64,000 nt of DNA from Natrinema sp. CBA1119 (GTDB taxonomy: Archaea; Halobacteriota; Halobacteria; Halobacteriales; Natrialbaceae), in assembly GCF_002572525.1 (NCBI RefSeq), contig NZ_PDBS01000001.1:3968001-4032000 (forward strand), read 5' to 3'. The position numbers were made by a program, and so were the translations under genes. The notes beneath the pieces are model-generated. The model did no database searches, was not told the origin of the DNA, and saw only the letters and a program-made list of their open reading frames with translations. Shown in pieces: positions 55,209 to 63,514 of the stretch (positions are counted from its first letter, which is position 1; every line of letters starts with the position of its first letter).

Positions 55209-56657
55209 TCAACCGGCGATCACGAGCGTCTCGAGGACGATCGCGAGAAGGATCGCGCCGAGGTAGTAGTTCGAGACGTAAAACGAGCGGAGCGCGACCG
55301 CGTCGGTCGGGCGACGATACTGGCGGATCACCGACCGGAGGAAGACGGCACCGAGCGAGACGGACGCGAGCGCGTAGACCCAGCCGAGTCCCGCCAGCCA
55401 GCCGAGGGCGCTCGCAGCTAGCAGCGTCGCACCCAGATAGAGCGCGATGTGTCGACGCGCGGCGAGCACGCCTTCGGTAACGGGAAACATCGGGAAACCA
55501 CCACGTGCGTAATCGTCGCGATAGGCGATCGCGAGGCTGTAGAAGTGTGCCGGCGTCCACAGGAAGATCACCGCGGCGAGGGCAATCGCGGGCGGTCCGA
55601 CGGATCCCGTGACGGCCGCCCAGCCGATGATCGCGGGAAGCGCGCCCGCGCCGCCGCCGAGAACCGTGTTCCAGACGGTGTTGGGCTTCAGGACAACCGT
55701 GTAGAGGGCGGCGTAGTAGCCGATGGCGGCGAGCGTCAGCGCCGCGGCCAGCACGTTGACCCACGCGACGAGAACGGCCATCGATGCGCTCGTGAGGACG
55801 ATGCCAAACGCGAGAGCGTTCCGCGCCGGGACGAGATCGTGAACCAGCGGCCGGTCGGCCGTCCGGTTCATCCGCCGATCGCGGTCGCGCTCGTACACGT
55901 GATTGAACGTCCCGCTCGCGCCGATCGCGAGGACGCCACCGGCGAGCGTCGCGAGCGCGACCGACGGCTCGAGCGGCGTCCCGGTCAGCGTCGCCAGCCC
56001 CATCCCGGCCAGTGCGACGAGACAGAGCAACCACATCAGCCGCGGTTTGGTGAGCGTCAGATACGCACCAGCCGTTCGACGGAAGCGTGCAATTCGCCCG
56101 CTCGGGATGTCGGTCTCTGCCGCGATATTCGCGTCTTCACCGGCAGCGACGTCGCTCGCTTCTGCGACTGATCGCGCTGGCTCGACGGCGTCCGGCTGCG
56201 CCGATCGATCGCTGGCACCGTCCTCGAGGGTCCGAACGAGCGCGACGATGAGGCAGGCGAAGATGACCATCGCGAGGACGAGGTGAAGGCCGGACGCCGC
56301 GGCGGGGCCGCCGACGACGAGCGCGGCACCGAGAGCGACCTGGATCGGAAAGAGGACGATCGCACAGCCGACGAGCCAGGTCACGCGGCGCCCGATATCG
56401 ACCTGCCGGGCGGCCAGCCCGGACGCGACGACGAGGAGGCCGGTCACGAGGGCCGCCACGCGGTGAGCCCAGAATAGGAGGAGGTCGCCTGAGAGCGAGC
56501 CGAGCGACGAATCGGTCGCACAGCCCGGCCAGGTGGGACAGGACGCCGCGCCGTCGGTCGCCGAAACGGCAGTCCCGAGCGCGACGAGGATGTAGGCCGC
56601 GATCGTCGTCGCTGCGAGCAAGTCCGCAAATCGTCGTTGGTTGAGATCGTCAATCAT
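55209..56657 (-). CDS. ctaB: Heme o synthase (protoheme IX farnesyltransferase) with N-terminal CtaA-like half
   Basis: Protein of 482 residues. The N-terminal 140 residues hold four helices resembling half of CtaA/Cox15 (ALGTAVSATDGAASCPTWPGCATD, WAHRVAALVTGLLV). A polar linker follows, then a UbiA-type domain from about residue 195: LTKPRLMWLLCL, the Asp motif NHVYERDRDRRMNRTADRPL and TPAHFYSLAIAYRDDY. It adds farnesyl to heme b, giving heme o for heme-copper enzymes. ATG 56657 is chosen. Its position argues that the neighbouring complex uses heme o or a. Confidence 0.92.
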   Translation of the reverse strand: MIDDLNQRRFADLLAATTIAAYILVALGTAVSATDGAASCPTWPGCATDSSLGSLSGDLLLFWAHRVAALVTGLLVVASGLAARQVDIGRRVTWLVGCAIVLFPIQVALGAALVVGGPAAASGLHLVLAMVIFACLIVALVRTLEDGASDRSAQPDAVEPARSVAEASDVAAGEDANIAAETDIPSGRIARFRRTAGAYLTLTKPRLMWLLCLVALAGMGLATLTGTPLEPSVALATLAGGVLAIGASGTFNHVYERDRDRRMNRTADRPLVHDLVPARNALAFGIVLTSASMAVLVAWVNVLAAALTLAAIGYYAALYTVVLKPNTVWNTVLGGGAGALPAIIGWAAVTGSVGPPAIALAAVIFLWTPAHFYSLAIAYRDDYARGGFPMFPVTEGVLAARRHIALYLGATLLAASALGWLAGLGWVYALASVSLGAVFLRSVIRQYRRPTDAVALRSFYVSNYYLGAILLAIVLETLVIAG

Positions 56658-56720
56658 CTGGTATCGGTAGCATCGTCTCGTCGGTGGTCGTGGGGGTAGC
56701 CCCACGAAGTCGGTTTCCGG

Positions 56721-57014
56721 TTACGCGTCGTCTCTCGTCTCGAGCGCCCCGTTCGTCCGCCAGATGACGGTCACGACGTCGTCATCGCGTTCGACTGGTT
56801 CGTAGGTGTAGCCGCGGTCGTCCAGTTTCGGAAACAGAAACTGGGGGACGCGGTCGTTTCGCTGGACCAGAACGGTCTCCGCGGGGAGCTCGGCGAGCGT
56901 CTCGAGGGTCCGTTTCAGTGGCTCCGGGGGACCGAGCGAGCGTACGTCGATCGTTTCCCGCGGTCGGTCGGACGGTGCGTCCGTGCCGTCGACGATGGCT
57001 GCTATCGTGGACAT
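56721..57014 (-). CDS. DUF2249 domain protein 1
   Basis: Protein of 97 residues. The domain reads ETIDVRSLGPPEPLKRTLETLAELPAETVLVQRNDRVPQFLFPKLDDRGYTY, the sulfur-carrier-TusA-like fold pattern of DUF2249. These proteins often lie with nitrite/NO reductase genes; their job is not established. Last of three in a row, 63 bases before ctaB. Confidence 0.82.
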   Translation of the reverse strand: MSTIAAIVDGTDAPSDRPRETIDVRSLGPPEPLKRTLETLAELPAETVLVQRNDRVPQFLFPKLDDRGYTYEPVERDDDVVTVIWRTNGALETRDDA

Positions 57015-57053
57015 GGCGATGTGGGTAGCGATATCTCGACCGATTGCGATCGG

Positions 57054-57299
57054 TCAGGCCTCCAGCTTCGGGAATCGGGCGACGAACTCGTCGGGGGCAT
57101 GTTGCTCGACCTCGTAGCCGTCAGCGTCGAAGCTCTCGACTTCGGCCTGAAACTCGTAGAACAGCGGCTTGGGCTCGTGATCGTTGACGATCGTGAGCGT
57201 CTCGCCCGGCTCGAGGGCCTCGAACTCGTCGTGGATGGTCGGGTGGCGGTTCACCGGTTGAATGTCTCTGACATCGAGTCGCGTCATGTACTGGTGCAT
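57054..57299 (-). CDS. DUF2249 domain protein 2
   Basis: Protein of 81 residues: TRLDVRDIQPVNRHPTIHDEFEALEPGETLTIVNDHEPKPLFYEF, a clear DUF2249. ATG 57299 or 57287 is likely; the longer frame to 57377 would run through a CGAAC-N2-GTTCG palindrome at 57328-57339, better read as an operator. Confidence 0.82.
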   Translation of the reverse strand: MHQYMTRLDVRDIQPVNRHPTIHDEFEALEPGETLTIVNDHEPKPLFYEFQAEVESFDADGYEVEQHAPDEFVARFPKLEA

Positions 57300-57327
57300 C
57301 GGAACGGCTGCCGGATGGTAATTCGTG

Positions 57328-57339
57328 CGAACACGTTCG
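57328..57339. promoter_or_regulatory. CGAAC-AC-GTTCG palindrome before DUF2249 gene 2
   Basis: CGAACACGTTCG, a 12-base palindrome 29 bases before ATG 57299. Same type as the boxes at 57672-57766. Resembles the anaerobic-respiration promoter motif linked to NarO-type regulators in Haloferax, from memory. Confidence 0.5.
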
Positions 57340-57404
57340 GGATGCCGGAGCGCTCGTGAATCATCACTAGGTCTCACACGGTCGACGACACGGTTCGGGC
57401 GGTG

Positions 57405-57632
57405 TTACGCGTGTTCGATACGCACGTGCCAGACGCCGTCCTCGCGTCGCTCGCTCTCGTGAGCGAATCCGCGATCGTCGAGTTCCTCGTAGAGCGGGAC
57501 CGGTTCGAACGGCACGATCAGTCGTAACTGACCGCCGCGTTCGAGCGACTCGAGTGCGGTAACGATGTCGTCGAACGGCGGTCCGTCGATCTCACGGACG
57601 TCGAGCGTCCGTTCTGTTGATTCGATCGTCAT
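57405..57632 (-). CDS. DUF2249 domain protein 3
   Basis: Protein of 75 residues: RTLDVREIDGPPFDDIVTALESLERGGQLRLIVPFEPVPLYEELDDRGFAHE. ATG 57632 is chosen; the longer frame to 57818 enters the regulatory region. First gene of the minus-strand respiratory block and divergent from the regulator gene. Confidence 0.82.
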   Translation of the reverse strand: MTIESTERTLDVREIDGPPFDDIVTALESLERGGQLRLIVPFEPVPLYEELDDRGFAHESERREDGVWHVRIEHA

Positions 57633-57671
57633 CGGTCCGTCGTTCGGTCCGCGGCGGGTTGGCCGTTCGTC

Positions 57672-57766
57672 CGAACGTGTTCGCGGCAGCCGATCTTCCC
57701 GGTGCGCGGGAATCAGCCGAACATATTCGTCACTGCCAGTATATAGCTCCGAACAGAACACGTTCG
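57672..57766. promoter_or_regulatory. Divergent promoter region with three CGAAC-N2-GTTCG-like boxes
   Basis: Boxes: CGAACGTGTTCG (57672-57683), CGAACATATTCG (57718-57729) and AGAACACGTTCG (57755-57766). A TATA-like GTATATA (57739-57745) sits 23-29 bases before the regulator's ATG, between two boxes. The arrangement suggests shared control of the regulator and the minus-strand block, perhaps autoregulation. Confidence 0.55.
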
Positions 57767-57767
57767 T

Positions 57768-58445
57768 ATGGCCCACGCAACCCTCACGCTCACGATGCCC
57801 GAGTCGATCTGGATCCAACAGGTTTCGACGGACTTTCCCGAGTCGAACTTTCGCGTCCTCGCGGCCGTTCCCGGCTCAGACACCGGCTTCGCCCTCGTTA
57901 GAATCGCCGGTTCGGCGGTTCCGGACGTGGTCGAAGCCATGGAGGACCACCCGCAGATCACCGAACTTTCCCTCGCCCAGTGGAGCGATGACGAGGCGAC
58001 GGTCCACTTCGAGACCACCGCACCGCTCCTGTTGTTCTCCTCTCGAGAATCGGGGATGCCGATCGAACTGCCGGTCGAAATCCAGGACGGCGAGGCGACG
58101 ATCGACGTCACCGGCTCCCGGGAGCGATTGGCCGAACTCGCCGAACAACTCGAGAACTTCGGCCTCCAGTACCGGATCGAGCACGTCCGCGAGCGGCTCC
58201 ACGAGAGCCAGCTCCTCTCGGACCGCCAGCTCGAGGTGATCGTCGCCGCCGTCGAAGCGGGCTACTACGACACCCCACGGCGCAGTTCACTGACGGAGCT
58301 AGCTGATCGTCTCACGATTGCCAAATCCACGTGTAGCGAGACGCTCCATCGGGCGGAAGAAGCGATTGTCAAGCGGTTCGTCGAAGATGTCCCCAGCGTC
58401 TCCGACGGAGAAGAACCGCTCGAAGAAACGGCCGCAAGTACGTAA
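57768..58445 (+). CDS. HTH_10 (bacterio-opsin activator-type) transcriptional regulator
   Basis: Protein of 225 residues. The N-terminal 150 residues form an alpha/beta sensor-like domain (TLTLTMPESIWIQQVSTDFPES). The C-terminal HTH_10 domain reads LLSDRQLEVIVAAVEAGYYDTPRRSSLTELADRLTIAKSTCSETLHRAEEAIVKRF. It lacks the Cys cluster that NarO carries before its HTH; one Cys lies in the HTH. This is closer to DmsR-like proteins. Being divergent from the nirK block and surrounded by shared palindromes, it is the likely regulator, by inference. Confidence 0.85.
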   Translation: MAHATLTLTMPESIWIQQVSTDFPESNFRVLAAVPGSDTGFALVRIAGSAVPDVVEAMEDHPQITELSLAQWSDDEATVHFETTAPLLLFSSRESGMPIELPVEIQDGEATIDVTGSRERLAELAEQLENFGLQYRIEHVRERLHESQLLSDRQLEVIVAAVEAGYYDTPRRSSLTELADRLTIAKSTCSETLHRAEEAIVKRFVEDVPSVSDGEEPLEETAAST

Positions 58446-58703
58446 TTCGATCCGCTGACGTCGCGCTCCGGTTTGGGACACCTCTCTGCCGTCCGCGTCG
58501 GTAGAGTGGTGATCCGACGAAAATCGACGGCCGAATTTTGCAGTACCGGGGAATCGGTTCGAGTGTGAGACTCGCGTCGCGCTGGGTTCCCGCCCTCGAA
58601 CTCCGGGAGGAAACAATGAAATCCACCCACCTGACGCTTCGGGGCTTCCGCCACTGAAGCCCATCTGTCGAGTTGGGTCGATATCCGATTCCGACGGCGA
58701 TTG

Positions 58704-58731
58704 ACTTATATGGGCGAACATGATCGGTTCG
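58704..58731 (+). promoter_or_regulatory. AT-rich element and CGAAC-N7-GTTCG inverted repeat before the Fe-S operon
   Basis: CTTATATGG at 58704-58712 is followed by CGAACATGATCGGTTCG at 58715-58731, a wider-spaced relative of the boxes near 57700. It lies 150 bases before the ATG at 58881. Confidence 0.35.
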
Positions 58732-58821
58732 ATTCTCATGGTGTGGAAATCGGCTCACTCCTTCATGCGAGTACGGTTATGAGACGAGGAATGAGGATCC
58801 ACAAATGAACGATTTGAAGTG

Positions 58822-58858
58822 CATGCCGTCGAGTACTCTCGGCATGACACCAGTGTCA
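58822..58858 (+). promoter_or_regulatory. Two overlapping inverted repeats upstream of the Fe-S operon
   Basis: CATGCCG-11 bases-CGGCATG at 58822-58846, then TGACAC-CA-GTGTCA at 58845-58858, 23 bases before the ATG at 58881. They may be operators or mRNA hairpins. Confidence 0.45.
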
Positions 58859-58880
58859 TATACAGAGGTGTTCTGATCTA

Positions 58881-60527
58881 ATGAGCACGGACGATGAATC
58901 ATTCCACCCCCTCGGAGACGAGTGGGAAGGCGAACTCGAGACGATGCTCGACGATACCGAGTACGACAGCCAACTCGGTATGGACATGGCCCGCGACGCG
59001 ATGCGGGTCACCAAGGGCGAACTCTCCGAAGCCGACTTCCACGAGAAGTATCACGAGGATGTGATGGAGGAGTTCGGCGAGGACGAGCGACCGACCAAGG
59101 AGGCCTACGAGGCGGCCCAAGAGGAGGCCAAGGGGACGTTCTCCCGAATGGTCGATAAGTTCGACGGCGACGGCGAGGAAACCCGTCGCGAGACCATGAA
59201 GAAGATGGGCGTCGGCGCGACGGCCGTCGGCCTCGGTGCGTTCGGTACCGTCAGCGACGGTCCCGAGCACAGCGTGGCCGAAGGCCCGCGCCAAGAGACC
59301 ACCGAGGAGAGCGACACCCAGTGGGGGATGACGATCGACCTCGAGCGGTGTGACGGCTGTCTCTCCTGTATGACCGCCTGTTCCGAGGAGAACGATCTCG
59401 ACCAGGGCGTCAACTGGATGTACGTCATGGCCTGGGAGGACGACAACCACCACGGCCAAGAGGGCTCCGAGTACGACGTCTACACCGACTTCAACATGGG
59501 GAGCGACTTCAACATGCTCGTGCGGCCGTGCCAGCACTGCACGGACGCTCCCTGCGAGAAGGTCTGCCCGACAACGGCGCGTCACACGCGCGACAAGGAC
59601 GGTCTCGTGTTGACCGACTACGACGTTTGTATCGGCTGCCGGTACTGTCAGGTCGCCTGCCCCTACGGCGTCAACTACTTCCAGTGGGACGAACCCGATA
59701 CGGCCTACGAGGACATCGACGGCCTCGAGGATCCCGACAACCCCGACCAGATCACGCACGCCGAGTACGATCACGGCGAGCGCTGGGTCGACAGTCGCGC
59801 GCCTCGCGGGACGATGAGCAAGTGTACGATGTGTCCGTCCATGCAGGACGGCAAACAGGGAGAAGAGCAGGTCGGGACGACCGCCTGCGAGTCGGCCTGT
59901 CCGCCGGGCGCGATCCAGTTCGGCAACGTCAAAGACGAGAAGAGCGATCCATCCCAGCACCGCGAGCACCCAGTCAAGAGTCGCGCGGTCATTCACCTGA
60001 CGAACGGCACCGAAAGCAGTAAATCCGCTCCGTCGGCAGACCAGATCGACAGCGCCCTCAGCGAGGGCGACGACCTCGAGACTGCGATCGATAATATCGA
60101 GGGGCTCACCATGGACATTCTCGCGGTCATGAAGTCGATCGAGATGGTCAGCGAAGGCACCGAGCCCAGCGACGACGAGAACAACTCCATCCTCTCGGCC
60201 GAACAGGATATCCTCTCCGCAGTCGAGGCCTTCCAGCAGTACGTCGACCTCGACACCGAAGAGGCGTATACCGAACTGGGACTCGGCGACGGCAGCGAAC
60301 AGCAGGCTCGGTTCCGACTCGAGCAATACACGGGCGACCCGAGTTCGTTCCAACTGCTCGAGGACATCGGAACGAACCCGAACATCACCTACCTCGGCCA
60401 ACAGCCCGGACCGGAGGCCCACCAGGTCGACGGTCCGACCGCCTACGAGGACGTCGACCTGCTCGACGAGCGCCAGGAGGACCTCGACGAAGGCACGGTC
60501 GGGCGGATTGACGGGGTGTCCTTATGA
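58881..60527 (+). CDS. PsrB/DmsB-like protein with four [4Fe-4S] clusters and a long N-terminal domain
   Basis: Electron-transfer protein of 548 residues. Residues 1-95 are an acidic helical domain. A twin-Arg-like RRETMKKMGVGATAVGLGAFG lies at about 101-121, unusually far from the N-terminus. Cysteine groups: CDGCLSCMTAC (near 156), CQHCTDAPCEKVCP (near 216), CIGCRYCQVACP (near 248) and CTMC with CESACP (312-340). A 170-residue C-terminal helical tail follows. Overlaps the NrfD gene by four bases. No molybdopterin subunit is encoded nearby. Confidence 0.9.
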   Translation: MSTDDESFHPLGDEWEGELETMLDDTEYDSQLGMDMARDAMRVTKGELSEADFHEKYHEDVMEEFGEDERPTKEAYEAAQEEAKGTFSRMVDKFDGDGEETRRETMKKMGVGATAVGLGAFGTVSDGPEHSVAEGPRQETTEESDTQWGMTIDLERCDGCLSCMTACSEENDLDQGVNWMYVMAWEDDNHHGQEGSEYDVYTDFNMGSDFNMLVRPCQHCTDAPCEKVCPTTARHTRDKDGLVLTDYDVCIGCRYCQVACPYGVNYFQWDEPDTAYEDIDGLEDPDNPDQITHAEYDHGERWVDSRAPRGTMSKCTMCPSMQDGKQGEEQVGTTACESACPPGAIQFGNVKDEKSDPSQHREHPVKSRAVIHLTNGTESSKSAPSADQIDSALSEGDDLETAIDNIEGLTMDILAVMKSIEMVSEGTEPSDDENNSILSAEQDILSAVEAFQQYVDLDTEEAYTELGLGDGSEQQARFRLEQYTGDPSSFQLLEDIGTNPNITYLGQQPGPEAHQVDGPTAYEDVDLLDERQEDLDEGTVGRIDGVSL

Positions 60528-61876
60528 GTACGAAGGAGCCAACGGAAGCGGACATCCTTCGTCCGATCAACACGCTCACGAAGAAGTACTTCATCCTGTA
60601 CGGTGCCGCGACACTGGGTCTCGTCGCCTTCCTCATCGCCTGGGCCTACCAGCTTCAGCAGGGCCTTATCGTCACCGGCCTCGGCGACTGGGGGAGCGGT
60701 GGCGGCTCGACCTGGGGACTGTACATCGGCGCGTTCATCTGGTGGGTCGGTGTCGCTCACGGCGGCATCATCCTCTCGGCCGCCGTCCGCCTGCTCAATA
60801 TGGACCGGTACATGCCGGTCGCTCGACTCGCGGAGATGACGACGATCGGCGGTCTCTCGGCCGCCGGCTTCTACATCCTGGTCCACATGGGACGTCCGGA
60901 CCGGATGGTGACGAGCGTCATTGGTCACTACCACATCACGGTCAACAATTCGCCGCTCGTGTGGGACGTGACCGTCATCACGGCCTACTTCGTGCTGTCT
61001 GCGACCTACCTCGGACTGACGTTGCGCTATGACGTTAACCGCCTGCGTGACGATCTGCCGGACAAGTTCGAACCGGTCTACAAGATACTGACTATCGGCT
61101 ACAGCGAGAAAGAAGACAAGGTCATCGATCGGATGGTCTGGTGGCTCGCCGCCGCAGTCATCATCATGGCCCCCCTCTTGCTCCACGGCGGCGTGATTCC
61201 GTGGCTGTTCGCACTCCTTCCGGCGATGCCCGGCTGGACCGGTGCGATTCAGGGGCCGATGTTCCTCAGTATCGCGCTGATGTCGGCGATCAGCGGCATC
61301 ATGATCATCTCCTACGCGTTCCGCCGAGCCTACGACTGGGATCATATCATCACCGACGACATCTTCCGCGGACTGCTCCTGTGGCTCGGATTCTTCACCC
61401 TGCTGTTCCTGTGGTTCCAGCTGCAGACGATCATCAACGGCGTCTTCCTCGGACCGACCAACAAGGCGGTCGCGATCGAAGCGAAGATCGGCCATCCGGT
61501 CTACCAGGTTGCGATGACGATGATCTTCGGCACGCTCGTGTATATCTTCCTGCAGGGGATCCGTCCGGCCCTGTTCAGTAAGAAGCGAGCCCTCATCGCC
61601 AGCTGTATCATCCTCGCCGGGACCCTGACCGAGAAGATCCTGTTCGTCGTCGAGGGATTCCTGCACCCGACGTTCGACATCTACGCCAACACGCCCGGGA
61701 CCTACTTCCCGAGCCTCATCGAGTGGCTCTCGCTCGTCGGAACGACTGCGCTGGTTGCACTTTTATTCCTCAACCTCTCGAAGCTCGTTCCAGTGGTCGA
61801 ACTCCACGCGGTCGAACACCTGCGCGGCGACCACGCACACGATGACGAAGCGACCGAACCCGAGGTGGAAGCATGA
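60524..61876 (+). CDS. NrfD/PsrC family membrane subunit
   Basis: Membrane protein of 450 residues with about ten helices. Seen: GAFIWWVGVAHGGIILSAAVRLL, ILVHMGRPDRM, and VNNSPLVWDVTVITAYFVLSATY, typical of the larger NrfD/ActC/PsrC subfamily. Such subunits exchange electrons with menaquinol and dock an Fe-S protein. Coupled by four-base overlaps to both neighbours, so the three products form one complex. Confidence 0.9.
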   Translation: MSTKEPTEADILRPINTLTKKYFILYGAATLGLVAFLIAWAYQLQQGLIVTGLGDWGSGGGSTWGLYIGAFIWWVGVAHGGIILSAAVRLLNMDRYMPVARLAEMTTIGGLSAAGFYILVHMGRPDRMVTSVIGHYHITVNNSPLVWDVTVITAYFVLSATYLGLTLRYDVNRLRDDLPDKFEPVYKILTIGYSEKEDKVIDRMVWWLAAAVIIMAPLLLHGGVIPWLFALLPAMPGWTGAIQGPMFLSIALMSAISGIMIISYAFRRAYDWDHIITDDIFRGLLLWLGFFTLLFLWFQLQTIINGVFLGPTNKAVAIEAKIGHPVYQVAMTMIFGTLVYIFLQGIRPALFSKKRALIASCIILAGTLTEKILFVVEGFLHPTFDIYANTPGTYFPSLIEWLSLVGTTALVALLFLNLSKLVPVVELHAVEHLRGDHAHDDEATEPEVEA

Positions 61877-62184
61877 ACGCAGCACTGACAGCGATCCCAT
61901 CGGAACTCCTGTACCACGGCTACGACGGCACCGCCGGCTTCACCGGCTTCGCCAACGAGGGAACCTGGATCATCTTCGCGGTCATCCTGGTTCCGGTCTA
62001 CATCATGCTCGCGGCGTGGTTCCTCGGTGAACCCCGCGACACGAAGACCGGACTGCTCGGCGTGAGCTACCTCGTCGGACTGACGACATCGATGTGGGTC
62101 GGGATGTTCGTCCTGACCGTCCTGATCGGTATCGTCTTCTACGGCGGCCCGCCGGAGCCGATCAGCGGCGTCGGCCCGCCGTAA
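61873..62184 (+). CDS. Small membrane subunit of the Fe-S/NrfD module
   Basis: Protein of 103 residues with two helices: TWIIFAVILVPVYIMLAAWFLG and TTSMWVGMFVLTVLIGIVFYGG. It overlaps the NrfD gene by four bases. No family recognised; probably a small structural subunit. Confidence 0.75.
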   Translation: MNAALTAIPSELLYHGYDGTAGFTGFANEGTWIIFAVILVPVYIMLAAWFLGEPRDTKTGLLGVSYLVGLTTSMWVGMFVLTVLIGIVFYGGPPEPISGVGPP

Positions 62185-62321
62185 CCGTCGCCGTCTCACA
62201 ACGAACACCGATTTATTTTTCGCGACCGTCAACCCGTAAGCGGTGCCGTTCAGCAGTGATTCGGTCCCGAACCATCACACGTATCCCGTTCCACATCCTT
62301 CCAACGACTAACACAGCCACT

Positions 62322-63413
62322 ATGAGCATTACAGAACACGAACTCGAGATCAAACTCGAGGAGGTCGAAGATCCGGACATCGGCGAAGACATCGTCTCGC
62401 TCGGACTGGTCAACGACGTCGTTATCGACGACGAGACGGCCCGCATTTCGCTCGCGTTCAACGCGCCGTACGCTCCCTCCGAGATGGCGATCGGGAATCA
62501 GATCCGCGATGTCATCGAGGACGCCGGTCTCGAGCCCGACCTGCGGGCCCACGTCGGCGAGGAACACGGCTTCGACGACGAGGTCCTCCCGAACGTGCGC
62601 AACGTCATCGCCGTTTCCTCCGGCAAAGGCGGCGTTGGCAAGACGACGGTCGCGGCCAACCTGGCGGCCGGACTCGAGAAACGCGGTGCGATGGTCGGCC
62701 TGCTCGACGCCGACATTCACGGGCCGAACGTTCCGCAGATCCTCCCGCCTGAGAGCGACCCCGGCGTCACGCCCAACGAGGAAATCGTGCCACCACGCTC
62801 GGACGGTGTCCGCGTCATCAGTATGGGCATGATGATGGAAGACGACGACGACCCCGCAATCTTGCGCGGGCCAATGGTCAACAAGTTTATGATGAAATTC
62901 CTCGAGGGCGTCGAGTGGGGACGACTCGATTACCTCATCGTCGACCTCCCGCCGGGGACCGGCGACGCGACGCTGAACCTCTTGCAGTCGATGCCCGTGA
63001 CGGGCTCGGTCGTCGTCACGACGCCCCAGGAGATGGCGTTAGACGACACCCGAAAGGGGATTCAGATGTTCAACAAACACGACACGCCGGTGTTCGGCGT
63101 CGTCGAGAACATGAGCTCCTTCATCTGTCCGTCCTGTGGCGACCAGCACGGGCTGTTCGGGACCGGCGGTGCGGACACCATCGTCGACAAGTACGACGTT
63201 CCGCTGCTGGGCAAGATTCCGATCCACCCCGACTTCGGGGCCGACGGCAGCGAGGGGGCGCTCGTCAAGGACGACGACAGCGAGGTCCAACAGCACCTCG
63301 AGGACCTCGTCGGCGAGGTCGCCGACCGAATCGGCGAGGCCAACCGCCGTACGGTCTCGGAAAACATCACGCAGGAACCGGCGAACAAGCTACCGACCGA
63401 GACGAAAGACTGA
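62322..63413 (+). CDS. Mrp/NBP35-family Fe-S carrier ATPase (ApbC-like)
   Basis: P-loop ATPase of 363 residues that binds and transfers Fe-S clusters. An N-terminal DUF59/MIP18-like domain (IKLEEVEDPDIGEDIVSLGLVNDV) precedes the deviant Walker A in VSSGKGGVGKTTVAANLA. Also seen: LLDADIHGPNVPQIL, VDLPPGTGDATL and the cluster-binding Cys pair in FICPSCGDQHG. ATG 62322. It lies 137 bases after the Fe-S operon, suggesting supply of clusters, which is an inference. Confidence 0.93.
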   Translation: MSITEHELEIKLEEVEDPDIGEDIVSLGLVNDVVIDDETARISLAFNAPYAPSEMAIGNQIRDVIEDAGLEPDLRAHVGEEHGFDDEVLPNVRNVIAVSSGKGGVGKTTVAANLAAGLEKRGAMVGLLDADIHGPNVPQILPPESDPGVTPNEEIVPPRSDGVRVISMGMMMEDDDDPAILRGPMVNKFMMKFLEGVEWGRLDYLIVDLPPGTGDATLNLLQSMPVTGSVVVTTPQEMALDDTRKGIQMFNKHDTPVFGVVENMSSFICPSCGDQHGLFGTGGADTIVDKYDVPLLGKIPIHPDFGADGSEGALVKDDDSEVQQHLEDLVGEVADRIGEANRRTVSENITQEPANKLPTETKD

Positions 63414-63514
63414 GCGCTCCGACGGCGCGCTCACCTATCGCGGCTCATCGTTCTCTCCGAACCCGTTTTCTCCGTCCCCTGCAGTTATGATTCCGTCCAT
63501 CGAACAGAGACGCA

